DNA of 64,000 bases, taken from positions 1 to 64,000 of the forward strand of contig NZ_PVNK01000170.1 of NCBI RefSeq assembly GCF_002994615.1, written 5' to 3'. The notes beneath the pieces were generated by a model. That model saw nothing but the letters and a program-made list of their open reading frames with translations, was not told the DNA's origin and made no database searches. Positions 21,349 through 29,159 of the stretch are shown piece by piece; position 1 is the stretch's first letter; every line of letters begins with the position of its first letter. Position numbers and translations under genes: made by a program. This DNA is from Enhygromyxa salina. GTDB lineage: Bacteria > Myxococcota_A > Polyangia > Nannocystales > Nannocystaceae.

Positions 21349-22683
21349 GTGAGCGAGACCATCCACGTTCGCCGCCCCCGCCGCCCGATCACGGCGACGC
21401 TGCGGCCCCCGGGCTCGAAGAGCCTCAGCAACCGCGCGCTGCTGCTCGCCGCGCTCGCGACGGGCCGCACGCGGATCGAGGGCTGCCTCGACGCCGAGGA
21501 CACGCAGCTGATGTTGGCCTGCCTCGCGCGGCTCGGGATCGCGGTCGAGCGCGACGGCCCCGAGCTCGCCGACGGCCTCGAGCTCGACGGGAGTCCACGC
21601 CTCGGTTCGGCCGCCGGGGTGCCGGCCCTCGACGTGGGCACCGCGGGCACGGTCGCGCGCTTCTTGACCGCCGCGTTGGCCGGGGCGCCCTCGCCGAGCT
21701 GGGACGCGGTCATCGTCGACGGGACCCCGCGGATGCGCGAGCGACCGATGGACGCGCTGCTGTCGGGGCTCGAGCAGCTCGGCGCCGTGTTCGAGTGGCT
21801 CGGCCACCCGGGCGCGCTGCCGCTGCGAGTGCTCGGCGGTCGCGGCCTCGCCGGGGGCGAGGTCGTGCTCGAGCGGCCGGCCTCGTCGCAGTTCGTGTCG
21901 GCCCTGCTGATCGCCGGCTGTCGCGCGCGCGGGCCCGTTCGGATCGTGCTGCGCGAGGGCACCCCCGCGCGGCCCTACGTCGACATGACCCTCGCGCTGA
22001 TCGAGACCTTTGGGGGCGACGCCGGGTGGTCGTCGTCGGGCGGCGACGCGCTCGAGGTCAGGCCCCGTGGGCTCCGGGCCTGTCCGCGCTACGTCGTCGA
22101 GCCCGACGCGTCGGCTGCCAGCTACCTGCTCGCGCTGCCGGTCATCTGGGGCGGCGAGGTCACGATCCCCGCCCTCGGCAGCGACAGCCTGCAAGGCGAC
22201 GCCCAGTTTTGCCGGGTGCTCGAGCGCTTCGGCGCCCGCGTCGAGCTGCGCGAGCACGAGACCACGGTACGGGGCGTACGCGGGGCGCCTCCGCTGCGCG
22301 GTCGAGACCTCGACCTCAGCGAGATGCCCGACATGACCTTGACCGCGGCCGTGGTCGCGCTCTTCGCCGAGGGGCCCACGCGGATCCGCGGGGTCGAGGT
22401 CTTGCGCCACCACGAGAGCGACCGCCTCGCCGCGGGCGCGACCGAGCTGCGCAAGCTCGGCGCCGAGGTCACCGAGCACGAGGGCGGCCTCGACATCGTT
22501 CCGCCCGCGGGCGGGCCCCGGCCCGCGGTCGTGATCGACACCTACCTCGACCACCGCATGGCGATGGCCTTCGCGATGGTCGGCGAGGTCGAGATCGCGG
22601 ATCCGCGCTGCGTCGACAAGACCTTCCCGCGCTACTTCGAGGTCCTCGCCGAGCTCGGGATGGGACCGGAGGCGTCGTGTTGA
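21349..22683 (+). CDS. aroA: 3-phosphoshikimate 1-carboxyvinyltransferase (EPSP synthase)
   Basis: Shikimate-pathway enzyme that transfers the enolpyruvyl group of PEP to shikimate 3-phosphate. Family motifs are PPGSKSLSNRALLLAALA near residue 20, GTAGTVARFLTAAL near 98, and the C-terminal HHESDRLAAGATELRKLG, equivalent to the usual KESDR motif. KTFPRYFEVLAELG closes the protein. Length 444 aa. The start is GTG at 21349. The only AGG-like ribosome-binding sequence sits at the junction with the MITE (TAGG, 21337-21340), so insertion probably reset the leader. The methyltransferase gene overlaps its stop codon. Confidence 0.93.
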   Translation: MSETIHVRRPRRPITATLRPPGSKSLSNRALLLAALATGRTRIEGCLDAEDTQLMLACLARLGIAVERDGPELADGLELDGSPRLGSAAGVPALDVGTAGTVARFLTAALAGAPSPSWDAVIVDGTPRMRERPMDALLSGLEQLGAVFEWLGHPGALPLRVLGGRGLAGGEVVLERPASSQFVSALLIAGCRARGPVRIVLREGTPARPYVDMTLALIETFGGDAGWSSSGGDALEVRPRGLRACPRYVVEPDASAASYLLALPVIWGGEVTIPALGSDSLQGDAQFCRVLERFGARVELREHETTVRGVRGAPPLRGRDLDLSEMPDMTLTAAVVALFAEGPTRIRGVEVLRHHESDRLAAGATELRKLGAEVTEHEGGLDIVPPAGGPRPAVVIDTYLDHRMAMAFAMVGEVEIADPRCVDKTFPRYFEVLAELGMGPEASC

Positions 22684-24065
22684 AGGTCGGCGACGAGGTC
22701 GAGGTCGAGGTCGGGGCCACCGACGCGCGCGGCTACGGAGCCGCGCCGCTCGACGGACGCACCGTGCTAGTCCCGGGCCTGTTTCCGGGCGAGCGCGGGC
22801 GGGTCCGCGTCGAGGCCCTCGCCCGCCACTCGGACCAGGCCCACGCTCAGCTGCGTGAGCTCCTGCGGCCGAGCCCCGCCCGGCGCGAGCTCCCCTGCCC
22901 GCGCCACGAGCACGCCGTGCTCGACCGGGAGGCTCAGCGAGCGGGTCCGCGGCGCAACCCGGCCTGCGGCGGCTGCCCGCTGATGGCGCTCGACTACGGG
23001 GCTCAGCTCGAGCTCGAGCGCGCGTGGCTCGAGGCCGCGCACGGGCTCGTGCTGAGCGAGCCGATTCTCGGCGTGGGCGCCCAGGAGCTGGGCTATCGCT
23101 GCTCGAGCAAGCGGATCGTCACGGGTCGAGCCGGGCAGCTGCGCCTCGGCAGCCGGGCCGCGGGCAAGCGTCGGGGGGACTACGTCGCCGACATGCACGG
23201 CTGCAGGGTCGACCACGCCAAGATCCGCGCGGCCTTCGACGGGCTCGAGCAGGTCGCCAACGAGCTCGGGATCGAGCCGTGGCGCGAGGATCGACGAGCT
23301 GGGGATCTGCGCTACGCGTGGGCCAAGACCAACGGCGAGCAGGTCTTGCTGACGCTGATCACCGGGAGCACCGGGGCCGAAGCCAGCCGCGCGCCCGAGC
23401 TCGGTCAGCGGCTGCATGCGCTCGGGCTCGCCGATGGCGTCGCGTGGAGCGTGCAGTCGAGCCGCGGCAACGCGATCCGGGGCCACGAGGCGACCCACGT
23501 GGTTGGGCTCGAGCGCCTCGCGGTCGAGATCGGTGGCGTGCAGATCCAAGTTGGCGCGCTCGGGTTCTTGCAGACCAACCTGGCCGTCGCGGCGCTGGCC
23601 TATCGCGACTTGCTCGGCCTCGCGCCGGGCGAGCTCGGCGAGGCGCCGCGTGGACGGCTGGCCTTCGATCTGTATGCGGGCGCGGGCGTGACCACGAGGC
23701 AGCTGCGCGCCCGCTTCGACGAGGTCCTCGCCTGCGAGTCGCACCCCGAGTCGGCCGCGGCCCTCGGGGTCGAGCCGGAGCTCGCGGACGCGGTCTGTCG
23801 TCGCTGGCGCGAGGCGGGCCGGGCGACGCCGGACCTGGTCCTCGCCAACCCCCCGCGCGCGGGCCTGGGTCGGGCGACCTGTGAGGCCCTGGTCGAGCTC
23901 GCGGCCCCGCGGATCCACATGATGAGCTGCAGCGCGAAGACCCTCGCGGAGGATCTGCGTCGGCTCGAGGACCGCTACGAGGTGCTCGGGCTGCGAGGCT
24001 ACGACATGCTGCCGCAGACGCCCCACGTCGAGCTCGTGGCCTGGCTTCGACTTCGCGCGGGCTGA
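22677..24065 (+). CDS. RlmD/TrmA-family RNA uracil-C5 methyltransferase
   Basis: Predicted SAM-dependent enzyme that makes 5-methyluridine in 23S rRNA or tRNA. An N-terminal TRAM-like beta-barrel (GDEVEVEVGATDARGYGAAPL) is followed by cysteines typical of the Fe-S type (CPRH, then CGGCP). The SAM-binding motif is AFDLYAGAGVTTRQL. The NPPR motif is LANPPRAGL, and the catalytic cysteine is in MSCSAKTLAEDL, where most homologues have SCNP. GTG at 22677 has GGAGG just upstream and overlaps the aroA stop by 7 bp, implying translational coupling. Length 462 aa. Which uridine is modified cannot be told here. Confidence 0.85.
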   Translation: MLKVGDEVEVEVGATDARGYGAAPLDGRTVLVPGLFPGERGRVRVEALARHSDQAHAQLRELLRPSPARRELPCPRHEHAVLDREAQRAGPRRNPACGGCPLMALDYGAQLELERAWLEAAHGLVLSEPILGVGAQELGYRCSSKRIVTGRAGQLRLGSRAAGKRRGDYVADMHGCRVDHAKIRAAFDGLEQVANELGIEPWREDRRAGDLRYAWAKTNGEQVLLTLITGSTGAEASRAPELGQRLHALGLADGVAWSVQSSRGNAIRGHEATHVVGLERLAVEIGGVQIQVGALGFLQTNLAVAALAYRDLLGLAPGELGEAPRGRLAFDLYAGAGVTTRQLRARFDEVLACESHPESAAALGVEPELADAVCRRWREAGRATPDLVLANPPRAGLGRATCEALVELAAPRIHMMSCSAKTLAEDLRRLEDRYEVLGLRGYDMLPQTPHVELVAWLRLRAG

Positions 24066-24108
24066 GGGTGGGCAGGTTGCGCGTGTGGCGCGCAGTGGCG
24101 TCGAGCCA

Positions 24109-24133
24109 TCAAAATTGATGCCATCAATTTTGA
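24109..24133. promoter_or_regulatory. Perfect 12-bp inverted repeat, AT-rich
   Basis: TCAAAATTGATG, one C, then CATCAATTTTGA: two perfect 12-bp arms in an otherwise GC-rich 136-bp spacer. It could be an operator for the ABC/MlaE gene that starts 68 bp downstream, or a weak terminator hairpin for the methyltransferase gene, whose stop lies 43 bp upstream. No T-run follows, which favours an operator. Confidence 0.5.
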
Positions 24134-24201
24134 ATTGACGCCTGAGGCTCGAGCGGCCTCGACCTTTGAACTCGCCACCCTCCTGTCCGATCCTGTTCGC
24201 C

Positions 24202-25890
24202 ATGGTCGCCCCGCAGCCGTCCCCCCGCGACCCTCGGATCCTGCTCGAGGCCCGGGCCCTCGACATCGACCGGCCCGACGGCGCGCCGCTGCTGCGCGGC
24301 GTCGAGCTCGAGCTGCGCGAGGGTGAGATCGTCGCGCTGCTCGGGGGCAGCGGGGCCGGCAAGTCGACCCTGGTCACCGCGCTCCACGACCGCGGCGCGC
24401 TCGAGGCGGCTGGCTTCTCGGTCCGCGCCGAGCTGCTCGGGTGCCACGCGGGCGTCGGCATCGTCCCGCAGCGCGGCGCGCTCTTCGACCATCTCGACGT
24501 CGCCGGCAACCTCGCGCTGGCCATGCGCAACGCCTACCCCGTCCGCGAGGTCACGGCCGGGGCGCTGCAGGAGTCGCTTCACAGCGTCGACTTGCCCAGG
24601 GAGTGGGCCGGCGGGGAGGCCCGGGAGGTCGGGCGGCTGTCGGGCGGCGAGGCCCAGCGCCTCGCGGTCGCGCGCACGCTCGCGGGCGGGCGGCGGATCT
24701 TGTTCCTCGACGAGCCCTCGGTCGGCCTCGATCCCCTCCGCGTCGAGATGCTCGCGGACCTGCTCCGCGGCGAGATCCTCGGGCGCAAGGCCGCCGCGCT
24801 GGTCATCACCCACGAGCTCGAGTTTGCGGCCGGGTTCGCGGATCGCTTTTGGTTCATGGACCGCCGCGAGCATGGGATCGTCGAGCTCGACCCCCTCGCC
24901 GCGATCCCCGAGGCCGAGCGGGTCGAGGCCCGCGCTTCACTGCGCGAGGCCAGGCGTCCCCGGGCCCTGCGCCGCGCGGTCGGGGCCGCGATCGGGGATC
25001 AGATGATCGCGCGCCTCGCCGCCGACCAGGCCCCGAGCGTGCCCGAAAGCGGCGCGGGTCTGCTCGCGCGGATCGGCGCGGGCGTCGGCCGAGCCGCCCG
25101 GCGCGTGGGTCGGGCCGCGCTCGGCGGCCTCGAGGTCGGTCCGCGCGTGGCCGCCAGCGCGCCCCGGGCCCTGACCCGCCCCCGCGACTTCATCGAGGTC
25201 ATGATCCCGGTGCTCAAGCAGGCGCTGTGGCGACCGGCGGCGTTCTTCTCGATCGTCTCGCTGCTGATCGGGTTCACGCTCCTTTACATCCTCCACCGCT
25301 CGATCGGCGGCGGCGAGCTGCCGATCCGGCCCGAGCGGGTGTTCTCGCTGATCGGCTCGATGCACGTGATCGCCCTCGCGCCGCCGCTGTCGGGCATCTT
25401 GTTCGCCGCGACCTCGGCCAACGCCCTGGTCGCGTGGCTCGGGGGCATGTCGCTGACGCGCCAGACGAGCGCGCTCGAGGCCCTGGGCATCTCCAAGGCT
25501 CGCTACTTGTGGGTCCCGGCGTGGTTGGGCCTGGTCGGCTCTTACCTGGCCATGGCCGCCCTGTTCACCCTCGGCATGCTCGTCGGCGGCGTGCTCTACA
25601 TCGAGCTGCGCGTGCCCGAGCTCGACGGCGGCTGGACCTTCGCGTGGGAGCTGCTGACCGCCGACATCCTCGATCCCCCGCCGGAGCGGGCGGTGTTCCG
25701 CGTCCGCGCGCTCGGGCTGTGCTGCGTCTACGCCCTCGGGATCGCCGGCGACGCGATCGCCAAGGGCGCTCGCGCCAAGCGCTCGGCCGAGGACGTGACC
25801 GTCGCGATGGTCAGCAGCGTGATGGTCACGACCCTGTGGATCGTGGCGCTCGAGCTCGGCTCGCTCGTGTTGATCTACGCCGGCGACTGA
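24202..25890 (+). CDS. ABC ATPase fused to MlaE-type permease
   Basis: Single 562-aa polypeptide that joins the ATPase (MlaF-like) and permease (MlaE-like) parts of a phospholipid/lipid transporter. The N-terminal ATPase has Walker A GGSGAGKST at 48-56, a Q-loop (VPQRGALFDHL), the signature LSGGEAQRLAVARTL and Walker B ILFLDEPSVGLDP. A basic Ala-Arg-rich linker (about residues 245-315) follows. The C-terminal half has several membrane segments with the MlaE pattern (PRDFIEVMIPVLKQALW, LTRQTSALEALGISKARYL). Mla systems normally encode these separately. ATG at 24202 is preferred; an upstream ATG at 24166 adds 12 unlikely residues. No MlaD-type substrate-binding gene is adjacent. Confidence 0.85.
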   Translation: MVAPQPSPRDPRILLEARALDIDRPDGAPLLRGVELELREGEIVALLGGSGAGKSTLVTALHDRGALEAAGFSVRAELLGCHAGVGIVPQRGALFDHLDVAGNLALAMRNAYPVREVTAGALQESLHSVDLPREWAGGEAREVGRLSGGEAQRLAVARTLAGGRRILFLDEPSVGLDPLRVEMLADLLRGEILGRKAAALVITHELEFAAGFADRFWFMDRREHGIVELDPLAAIPEAERVEARASLREARRPRALRRAVGAAIGDQMIARLAADQAPSVPESGAGLLARIGAGVGRAARRVGRAALGGLEVGPRVAASAPRALTRPRDFIEVMIPVLKQALWRPAAFFSIVSLLIGFTLLYILHRSIGGGELPIRPERVFSLIGSMHVIALAPPLSGILFAATSANALVAWLGGMSLTRQTSALEALGISKARYLWVPAWLGLVGSYLAMAALFTLGMLVGGVLYIELRVPELDGGWTFAWELLTADILDPPPERAVFRVRALGLCCVYALGIAGDAIAKGARAKRSAEDVTVAMVSSVMVTTLWIVALELGSLVLIYAGD

Positions 25891-25891
25891 C

Positions 25892-27298
25892 TCAGGCCGC
25901 GCTCAGCTGCCCGCGCAGCGACTCCACGGCGGCGTGGAGATCCTCATCCTCTTTGGCCAGGGCCTCGATCCGCTTGCACGCGTTGATCACCGTCGAGTGA
26001 TCCTTACCGCCAAAGCGCATGCCGATCTCCGGGAAGCTCGAGCCGGTCAGCTGGCGACACAGGTACATGGCGATCATCCGCGGGCGCGAGATCCCTCGGT
26101 GGCGGCGCTTGCCCTTGAGGTCGCTGATCTTGACCGAGAAGTAGGCCGCGACGGCCTTTTGCACGGCCTCGATCGTGACCGGGAGCTTGTCGGTCGTGGT
26201 CTTGCCGAGGACCGAGCGCACGAAGGCGGGGTCGATCTCGACTCCGCGAAGCTGAGCGAAGGCGGTGACCCGCAGCAGCGCGCCCTCGAGCTCGCGGACG
26301 TTGGACCGCACGAGCTCGGCGATCGACAGCGCGACCTCGGGCGAGAGCTCCATGTCGTCGCGCGCGGCCTTGGTCTGGACGATCGCGATGCGGGTCTCGA
26401 GATCCGGGAGCTGGACGTCGGCGACGAGGCCCCAGTTGAGCCGCGAGGTCAGCCGCTCCTCCATCCCGGCCATGTCCGCGGGGACCCGGTCGGCGGTCAC
26501 GACGATCTGCTTGCCGGCCTCGTAGAGCGCGTTGAACACATGAAAGAACTCGTCCATCGTCCGGTCGCGGCCCGCGATGAACTGGATGTCGTCGATCAGG
26601 AGGCAGTCGCAGTCGCGGCGGTAGCGGGCCCGGAACTCGTCGAACTCGTTGTTGCGGACCGCGGTCACGAACTCGTTCATGAACTGCTCGGCGCTGAGGT
26701 AGACGATGCGGAGGTTGGGGTCCTTGCGGTGGAGCTCGTGGCCGACGCCGTGGAGCAGGTGGGTCTTGCCGAGGCCGACGCCGCCATAGATGAACAGCGG
26801 GTTGAAGCGCGTGCCGGGCTCGTCGGCCGCGGCCATCGCCGCCGACGCCGCGAGCTCGTTGGACGCGCCCTTGATGAACGAGTCGAAGCGGTAGCGCGGG
26901 TGGAGGCCGCGAGGTGGCGCGCCGCGGCGCGGGCTGACGCGGTACGCGCTGGGTTGTTCGCCCGCGGCGCCGGAGTCCCGGCCATGACTGATCTCGCTCG
27001 ACCGGGTCGCGGGATGATCCACGACGACCTCGAGCTGACCCCGCGTCGCCTCGCCCGCCTCCTCCACGACCTCGATCGCGACCTCGAACTTGCGCTCATG
27101 ACGCAACTCGAGCTCGTCGAGGGCGAGGTCGAGGTAGTGGGTCTCGAACCACTCCTTGAGGAAGCGGTTCGGCGCGCGGAGCTGGAGGAGGTTGCCCTCG
27201 ACCCTCGCCAGGCGGATCGGCCGCAGCCACATGTCGAAGGTTTGCCTGTCGAGCCGGGGTTCGAGCCCGTCGAGTGCCTCGCTCCAAATGTCCGCCAT
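25892..27298 (-). CDS. dnaA: Chromosomal replication initiator DnaA
   Basis: AAA+ initiator that binds DnaA boxes and melts oriC. Domain I opens MADIWSEALDGLEPRL; domain II is a Pro/Gly/Arg-rich linker (about residues 90-140). Domain III has Walker A GGVGLGKTHLL, Walker B CLLIDDIQF and the sensor region RLNWGLVADVQ. Domain IV ends in the DNA-binding signature GGKDHSTVINACKRIE. Length 468 aa. ATG at 27298 follows AGGAGG with a short 3-nt gap; GTG at 27313 is an alternative. The gene diverges from rpmH, with the probable origin between them, and converges with the ABC/MlaE gene (1 bp apart). Confidence 0.97.
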   Translation of the reverse strand: MADIWSEALDGLEPRLDRQTFDMWLRPIRLARVEGNLLQLRAPNRFLKEWFETHYLDLALDELELRHERKFEVAIEVVEEAGEATRGQLEVVVDHPATRSSEISHGRDSGAAGEQPSAYRVSPRRGAPPRGLHPRYRFDSFIKGASNELAASAAMAAADEPGTRFNPLFIYGGVGLGKTHLLHGVGHELHRKDPNLRIVYLSAEQFMNEFVTAVRNNEFDEFRARYRRDCDCLLIDDIQFIAGRDRTMDEFFHVFNALYEAGKQIVVTADRVPADMAGMEERLTSRLNWGLVADVQLPDLETRIAIVQTKAARDDMELSPEVALSIAELVRSNVRELEGALLRVTAFAQLRGVEIDPAFVRSVLGKTTTDKLPVTIEAVQKAVAAYFSVKISDLKGKRRHRGISRPRMIAMYLCRQLTGSSFPEIGMRFGGKDHSTVINACKRIEALAKEDEDLHAAVESLRGQLSAA

Positions 27299-28097
27299 GG
27301 TCCTCCTGTCCACAGCTTTCGATGTACCTGTGGATAATAAGCAAATGCTTGAAATTACGGGATAAATCCCCAGGCTTGGGACCAGAGTCCACAGCCCTGT
27401 GGGAGACTGTGGATTCCGGGTGATTCCGGGTGGGTCGCCGTATGGGCGTCCGCGCCTTCCGCACCGCAGATCCCGAAGTCGGGCTGGCCGAGAGGGTCTG
27501 CGGCGGCGGGCCCGGGTTTGTACTCACCCGTTCGCGCGGAGGGCAAGCGTCGCCCCGTCGCTTGATCACAACTCGTTGAGATCAAACGACTTTTTAAATC
27601 GACATGAGAATGCGACTTTCGCGCCACGTTTCTGGCACACGCCCGACCCAAAATTGATCTCCTTGAAATCATTCGAGAAATCTTGCGTGTCGGGGACCCC
27701 GGGGGGAACCGGGCCGCAAGAGCAGCGAGTTTGCGCGCCTGACAGCCCGCAAAGCGGCATGACAAGCCGACTTGCGGAGCCGCCCGATCTCCGGGGCGCC
27801 CAGGTGCCAACCCCTTTGCCCGTCTGCTCGGGCTTTGAGGCGATCAGTCGATCTTTGGATCAGTAGCTGTTCGAATGACCAGGGGCGCCAACTCCGGCGG
27901 TCGGAAGTTTTTGGCACGCTTTTGCGGGAGCAGAGCGCGCGTCAGCTCGGCCCCGATCGCGGTCATGCTTGTCCCGGCCGACGGCCCACGAGTCTCGAGT
28001 CCGATGTGTTTGACAGTCCTGAGGCTCGCTGTTATCGATCCGGCCCCTTCGGCTCCAGAGCCAATTTTGGCGGGTTCGGGGGAGGTCGAGATTCGAC
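27299..28097. other. oriC: Probable chromosomal replication origin (oriC)
   Basis: Gene-free 800-bp spacer between divergent dnaA and rpmH, the classical bacterial oriC location. The dnaA-proximal 120 bp holds a cluster of DnaA-box-like sites: one perfect (27329-27337), two with two mismatches (CTGTCCACA at 27306-27314, TGTGGATTC at 27408-27416) and weaker ones at 27385-27393 and 27398-27406. An AT-richer stretch with TTTTTAAATCGACATGAGAA and AAAATTGATCTCCTTGAAATC lies at 27580-27685 and is a candidate unwinding region. The rest should include the rpmH promoter. Function is inferred from position and boxes. Confidence 0.7.
27329..27337 (-). promoter_or_regulatory. Perfect DnaA box
   Basis: TGTGGATAA, the exact complement of the consensus TTATCCACA, 31 bp upstream of the dnaA start. 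It could serve both origin function and dnaA autoregulation. Confidence 0.75.
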
Positions 28098-28250
28098 ATG
28101 AGCAAGCGTACTTACCAGCCCCACAACCTCAGCCGGGCTCGCACCCACGGCTTCCGAGCGCGCATGGCCACCCGCAACGGCCGCAAGATCATTGCCGCTC
28201 GTCGTCGTCGGGGTCGCAAGCGCCTCGGCACGACCACCGGCGGCAAGTGA
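28098..28250 (+). CDS. rpmH: 50S ribosomal protein L34
   Basis: Very short (50 aa), basic ribosomal protein of the large subunit. It begins MSKRTYQPHNLSRARTHGF and contains RMATRNGRK and RRRRGRKRL, the unmistakable L34 sequence, with a slightly extended TTTGGK end. GGAGG lies upstream at about 28081. It is the first gene of the plus-strand rpmH-rnpA-yidD-yidC-jag-mnmE run leading away from the origin. An imperfect hairpin (GAGAC-TCA-GTCTC, near 28290) lies in the 111-bp gap before rnpA and may reduce readthrough. Confidence 0.97.
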   Translation: MSKRTYQPHNLSRARTHGFRARMATRNGRKIIAARRRRGRKRLGTTTGGK

Positions 28251-28361
28251 GCCGCGCGGCGAGCTCGAGCCTCGGGGCCGGCGGTGAGACTCAGTCTCTC
28301 GCCGAGCTCTCGAGGTCTGGCCTCGCCGCGATGCGTTCGGTGGCCCGCGAACAGGTAGCTC

Positions 28362-28808
28362 TTGGTAGCCCGTCGAGGATTTCCCCCGCGGCTGCGGCTC
28401 AAGCAGCGCCGCGAGTTCTTGCGGGTCCAACGTGGAGGCGCCAAGCACCACGTGCGCCACTTCATGGTCTTCGTCTCTCGTCGCGCCCCGGGCCAGAGCC
28501 CGGACGGCGCCGACGAGCTGCCGACGCGCCTCGGCATCACCGTGACCCGCAAGGTCGGCAACGCGGTCACGCGCAACCGCATCAAGCGGCTGGTCCGCGA
28601 GGTGTTTCGGGTCCACCGTCTGCGCCTGCCGCAGGGGCTCGACATGGTCTGGGTCGCCAAGCAGCAGGCCGCGGCGGCGACCTACGCCGAGGTGGCCCGC
28701 GACTTCGAGGCCCTCGTCGCTCGGCGCGCGCAGCTGGTCGAGGCAACCCGAACTCAGGCCCGAGGCCGACGCCGTCGGTCCGAGCCCAAGCAAAAGCCCA
28801 AGCGGTGA
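28362..28808 (+). CDS. rnpA: Ribonuclease P protein component
   Basis: Protein subunit that, with RNase P RNA, cleaves 5' leaders from pre-tRNAs. The N-terminus FPPRLRLKQRREFLRVQ and the RNR signature (VGNAVTRNRIKRLVREVFR) identify it. An in-frame TAG at 28356 forces the start to lie after it, and TTG at 28362 is the only position that keeps the conserved N-terminal helix; AGGT precedes it. Length is 148 aa, longer than typical because of a basic Arg/Lys-rich tail. yidD begins 4 bp after the stop, suggesting coupling. Confidence 0.9.
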   Translation: MVARRGFPPRLRLKQRREFLRVQRGGAKHHVRHFMVFVSRRAPGQSPDGADELPTRLGITVTRKVGNAVTRNRIKRLVREVFRVHRLRLPQGLDMVWVAKQQAAAATYAEVARDFEALVARRAQLVEATRTQARGRRRRSEPKQKPKR

Positions 28809-28812
28809 CGCG

Positions 28813-29148
28813 ATGAGCAAGGGTTTCACGGCGTCATCGTGGTTGGTGCAGCTGCCGAGCCGCCTCGCGGTCGCTGTGATCCGCGTCTACCAATTGATCT
28901 TGTCCCCGATGCTCGGGCCGACCTGTCGGTTCAGCCCGAGCTGCTCACACTACGCGTGCGCGTGCCTCCGCGACCACGGGCTGCTGCGTGGCAGCTGGCT
29001 CACGGTCCGGAGGCTGTCGCGCTGCCACCCCTGGCACCCCGGCGGCCATGACCCGCCACCTCTGGCCCGCGGCGCGGGCCCAGCTTCCGCCGCCTCGATG
29101 ACGCCGCTCGGCCCCGCCGAGCGCGATCGCGTCGAGACGCGCGCCTGA
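28813..29148 (+). CDS. yidD: Membrane protein insertion efficiency factor YidD
   Basis: Small inner-membrane-associated protein that assists YidC-dependent insertion. Conserved features are IRVYQLILSPMLGPTCRFSPSCSHYA and the downstream SRCHPWHPGGHDP, including the three cysteines of the family. Length 111 aa; the last 25 residues are a variable tail. It sits in the standard rnpA-yidD-yidC order, and its stop is 11 bp before yidC. Confidence 0.93.
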   Translation: MSKGFTASSWLVQLPSRLAVAVIRVYQLILSPMLGPTCRFSPSCSHYACACLRDHGLLRGSWLTVRRLSRCHPWHPGGHDPPPLARGAGPASAASMTPLGPAERDRVETRA

Positions 29149-29159
29149 AAGGATCCGTC

